In this document: positions 5,670 through 7,368 of the stretch, piece by piece | Layout: the number at the start of each line of letters is the position of its first letter | Position numbering within the stretch: position 1 is the first letter of the stretch | Source of the DNA: an uncultured Alistipes sp. | Lineage (GTDB): Bacteria; Bacteroidota; Bacteroidia; Bacteroidales; Rikenellaceae | NCBI GenBank assembly: GCA_904502075.1 | Contig: CAJGDL010000087.1 | Span: forward strand, 1-7,368 | Length of the DNA stretch: 7,368 bases | Direction: 5' to 3' | The notes under the pieces: model-generated | What the model saw: the letters and a program-made list of their open reading frames with translations, nothing else | The model's database searches: none | Told to the model about the DNA's origin: nothing | Program-made: the position numbers and the translations under genes

Positions 5670-6491
5670 ATGAGAAATCTACTCTTTATCCTCTGCCTGC
5701 TGACAGGCGTTTCTGCCCTGGCCCAGGAGGAGAACAACACCCCGACACCGGGGATTGCAAAGCACGAAAAATCGGCAATGACCGCCGAGGAGCGGGAGGC
5801 GGCCCGCAAAGCCTGGTTCGAGCAGTTCGAGAGCCGCTTCGAGAAGGCATCCTACCGCCACGAGGGGTTGGAGGTGCCCTATCGCACCCTTCACCTTGCC
5901 CCCGAGAAGAGCGACAAGGAGGCCTTGGTGATCTTCCTGCACAGCAGCAAGGGCCGAGGCGTAGACAACCGCGGCCAGCTGCGCGGAAGCGTGCAGACGG
6001 TGGTCAAAAACCTGGAAAAGATCGGCGAAAAGGTGCTCCTGGTGGCTCCGCAGTGCCGCCCCGACCGTCGTTGGAACGAGAACTATGCCACCCTGGGCGA
6101 CAAGATGCCCATCGTGCTGAAGGGCCTTATCGACCAACTGCTGGCCGACCACCCCGAGGTGGACCCGACGCGCATCTACCTGGTGGGCGACTCCTCGGGC
6201 GGAGCCGGTGTGCTCTATGCGCTCGATGCCTACCCAAAACTCTTTGCCGGGGCCATCGCGGCTGCGAGCTATCCCCACAAGAGCAACTCGGCCGCGGCCA
6301 TTGCCAAGACCCCCGTGGCCCTCTCCTACTCGGATTTCGACCCCGAGAAGCAGGCCTTGACCCGCGACCTGGCCGAGAAGATCGACCGCAAAGGGGGCGA
6401 GGTGCGCTACACCCCGCTGAAGGGCTACGACAACGAGGGCACACGCTTCTCGCCCGAGCTCCTCGAGTGGATGCTCTCCTTCCGCCGATAG
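5670..6491 (+). CDS. Exported alpha/beta hydrolase (esterase/depolymerase-like), possibly inactive
   Basis: A 273-aa protein with a Sec signal peptide, MRNLLFILCLLTGVSALAQ, probably cut after ALA (residue 18), so it is periplasmic or secreted. The ATG at 5670 is chosen because it begins this signal; the open frame before it lies in the repeat. After a charged linker (about 20-55) comes an alpha/beta hydrolase fold of the phospholipase/carboxylesterase or PHB-depolymerase-like type. It has the oxyanion-side segment FLHSSKGRGVDN (89-100, compare LHG.GERG.DN), a conserved APQC (126-129), the nucleophile elbow GDSSGG (173-178, Ser175) and a likely acid at Asp222 or Asp224. The region that normally supplies the catalytic His (GHxxW before LLEWLLS) reads GYDNEG (242-247), and no histidine follows H203. 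The substrate cannot be named. No consensus promoter is visible upstream, and a strong terminator follows. Confidence 0.85.
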   Translation: MRNLLFILCLLTGVSALAQEENNTPTPGIAKHEKSAMTAEEREAARKAWFEQFESRFEKASYRHEGLEVPYRTLHLAPEKSDKEALVIFLHSSKGRGVDNRGQLRGSVQTVVKNLEKIGEKVLLVAPQCRPDRRWNENYATLGDKMPIVLKGLIDQLLADHPEVDPTRIYLVGDSSGGAGVLYALDAYPKLFAGAIAAASYPHKSNSAAAIAKTPVALSYSDFDPEKQALTRDLAEKIDRKGGEVRYTPLKGYDNEGTRFSPELLEWMLSFRR

Positions 6492-6509
6492 GAAATCTTC
6501 CCCCTCCCC

Positions 6510-6544
6510 AAAATCACCTTTCACACTCCGTGAGAGGTGGTTTT
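6510..6544 (+). terminator. Strong intrinsic terminator after the hydrolase
   Basis: AAAATCACCTTTCAC (6510-6524) pairs along its entire length with GTGAGAGGTGGTTTT (6530-6544), with two G-U pairs and loop ACTCC. T-rich sequence follows (CTATTTTATT). The A-run/T-run symmetry means it could also work on the minus strand. It separates the hydrolase from the BACON lipoprotein transcript. Confidence 0.88.
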
Positions 6545-6575
6545 CTATTTTATTAAAACAATGTCCCACACCGTG

Positions 6576-6606
6576 TTGTTCGTTTCGAAAATTTTGCTTA
6601 ATTTTG
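6576..6606 (+). promoter_or_regulatory. Bacteroidota-type promoter for the BACON lipoprotein
   Basis: TTG at 6576-6578, a 20-nt spacer and TAATTTTG at 6599-6606 match TTG-N20-TAnnTTTG. The predicted start is near 6612-6614, giving an unusually long leader of about 130 nt before the ATG at 6744. Confidence 0.75.
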
Positions 6607-6654
6607 TAGTAACATATCAGCGAAATAATGGGCAATTTGCGCAATAAGGGTATA

Positions 6655-6693
6655 GAATACCCCTCCTCGATTTTCGGCGGGGGGGGGTATTTC
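6655..6693 (+). promoter_or_regulatory. GC hairpin with nine-G tract in the lipoprotein 5' leader
   Basis: AATACCCC (6656-6663) pairs with GGGGTATT (6684-6691). The stem can continue through TCCTC against the remaining Gs of an uninterrupted run of nine G (6679-6687). No T-run follows, so it is not an ordinary terminator. It lies inside the predicted transcript about 50 nt before the start codon, where it could act as a leader structure. The G-run itself is a candidate slippage site. Confidence 0.5.
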
Positions 6694-6743
6694 GTTAATT
6701 TACAATAAGTTGCAAATTGTCTTAAACTTTAACTTATAACACC

Positions 6744-7368
6744 ATGAAAAAACTTCTTACACTTTTGGCCATGCTTCTGCTCCTGATGACATGGAGTTGC
6801 GGGAGTGGTGGCGACGATGTGGTTTCGCCCGACGATGCCTACATTACACTAAACAAGGAGAATATCGCATTTGCTCCCGATGGCGAGAGTATAGATATTA
6901 AGGTCTATAGCAACTACGCTTGGGAGCTGACCAACAATTGCGATTGGGTAACCACTTCCGTAACAAATGGCGAGGCAAGCGAGGAGGGTGTAACCGTTAC
7001 CCTCACTGCCGACCTCTCCTACGACGACCGCGAGGGTACCATAACTTTCAGTTGTGGCAAGGCAAAGAAAGTGTTGGTCGTATCGCAAAGCCTTAAAGAG
7101 GTAATTATTGGCGATGAGGACAACACCTTCAATCTCCCCGTCGAAGGTGGCACCGTGGAGATTCTCTATCAAACATCGGTCGAATGTGTGGTTGTCATCC
7201 CGAAGGAGGCCCAGCATTGGATTTCGCTTGCTCCCGAAACGAGGGGCCTGGAGAGCGGTTGTGCGACCTTAAATATTGCCAAGAGTAATGTCGGTGCTGA
7301 TAGGAGAGCCGTTGTAAAAGTGGTGAAGATGGGCGACCAGTCCGTTTTCGCTGAATATACCATTACTC
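6744..7368 (+). CDS. Lipoprotein with tandem BACON-like domains (3' end outside window)
   Basis: An open frame of 208 codons that continues past the right edge without a stop. The N-terminus MKKLLTLLAMLLLLMTWSC is a lipoprotein signal with the acylated cysteine at C19. The lipobox (MTWSC) is non-ideal but acceptable for Bacteroidota, and the following GSGGDD is acidic, as in surface-exported lipoproteins of the group. The first BACON-like domain spans about 33-116, with the expected pattern: W60, CDWV (66-69), DDREGTITF (94-102) and a closing VVSQ (112-115). A second, more divergent copy starts near 120, with GGTVEI (135-140), HWISL (158-162) and RRAVVKV (187-193). BACON domains are immunoglobulin-like modules in Bacteroidota surface proteins, proposed to bind carbohydrate or mucin. 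What lies C-terminal is unseen, so enzyme or adhesin cannot be decided. Codon choice is less GC-biased than in ftsY, rimO or rny, typical of accessory surface genes. Confidence 0.82.
   Translation, partial: MKKLLTLLAMLLLLMTWSCGSGGDDVVSPDDAYITLNKENIAFAPDGESIDIKVYSNYAWELTNNCDWVTTSVTNGEASEEGVTVTLTADLSYDDREGTITFSCGKAKKVLVVSQSLKEVIIGDEDNTFNLPVEGGTVEILYQTSVECVVVIPKEAQHWISLAPETRGLESGCATLNIAKSNVGADRRAVVKVVKMGDQSVFAEYTIT

Noticed and set aside
5679..6644. A 321-codon antisense frame over the hydrolase
   Set aside because: The sense strand has a signal peptide and hydrolase motifs and ends at a proper terminator. The antisense frame crosses that terminator and has no family signature.

Overview
This is a chromosomal housekeeping segment from a member of the Bacteroidota, most likely order Bacteroidales. 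An Alistipes-like gut species fits the GC-rich codon use, but the genus is a guess. Three things support the phylum. Four promoters have the Bacteroidota form (TTG, exactly 20 nt, TAnnTTTG). Start codons follow A-rich leaders with no Shine-Dalgarno sequence. The last gene is a lipoprotein with BACON-type domains.

Layout, left to right. (1) rpmE2, a zinc-independent type B ribosomal protein L31, lies on the minus strand (43-309) with its own promoter. (2) A divergent promoter drives ftsY (572-1654) and rimO (1641-2933). These overlap by 14 bp and end at an intrinsic terminator. (3) The next promoter is physically interleaved with that terminator. It drives a 97-aa coiled-coil protein (3068-3361) and zapA (3368-3682). 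(4) The 308-bp gap after zapA holds no gene. It does hold a strong candidate 6S RNA (about 3751-3950), shown by a long imperfect closing stem, an open middle and a 9-T tail. (5) rny (3991-5538), encoding RNase Y, follows and ends at a 14-bp hairpin. (6) A short palindromic, REP/MITE-like element (about 5611-5654) lies in front of an exported alpha/beta hydrolase (5670-6491). The hydrolase keeps the nucleophile elbow but appears to lack the catalytic histidine. (7) After a strong terminator, a fresh promoter and a roughly 130-nt leader containing a nine-G hairpin precede a BACON lipoprotein that runs off the right edge (6744 onward).

Functionally, most of the window concerns basic growth: ribosome composition and modification (L31, RimO), co-translational membrane targeting (FtsY), Z-ring assembly (ZapA and a probable coiled-coil partner), global RNA polymerase control (6S RNA) and mRNA turnover (RNase Y). 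The right-hand quarter changes to envelope or secreted proteins. The last gene has a less GC-biased codon choice, typical of accessory surface genes. No defence system, CRISPR array, tRNA, rRNA or insertion sequence is visible. The most interesting material is non-coding (6S candidate, terminator/promoter overlap, G-tract leader, repeat), together with the unnamed coiled-coil protein and the possible pseudo-hydrolase.
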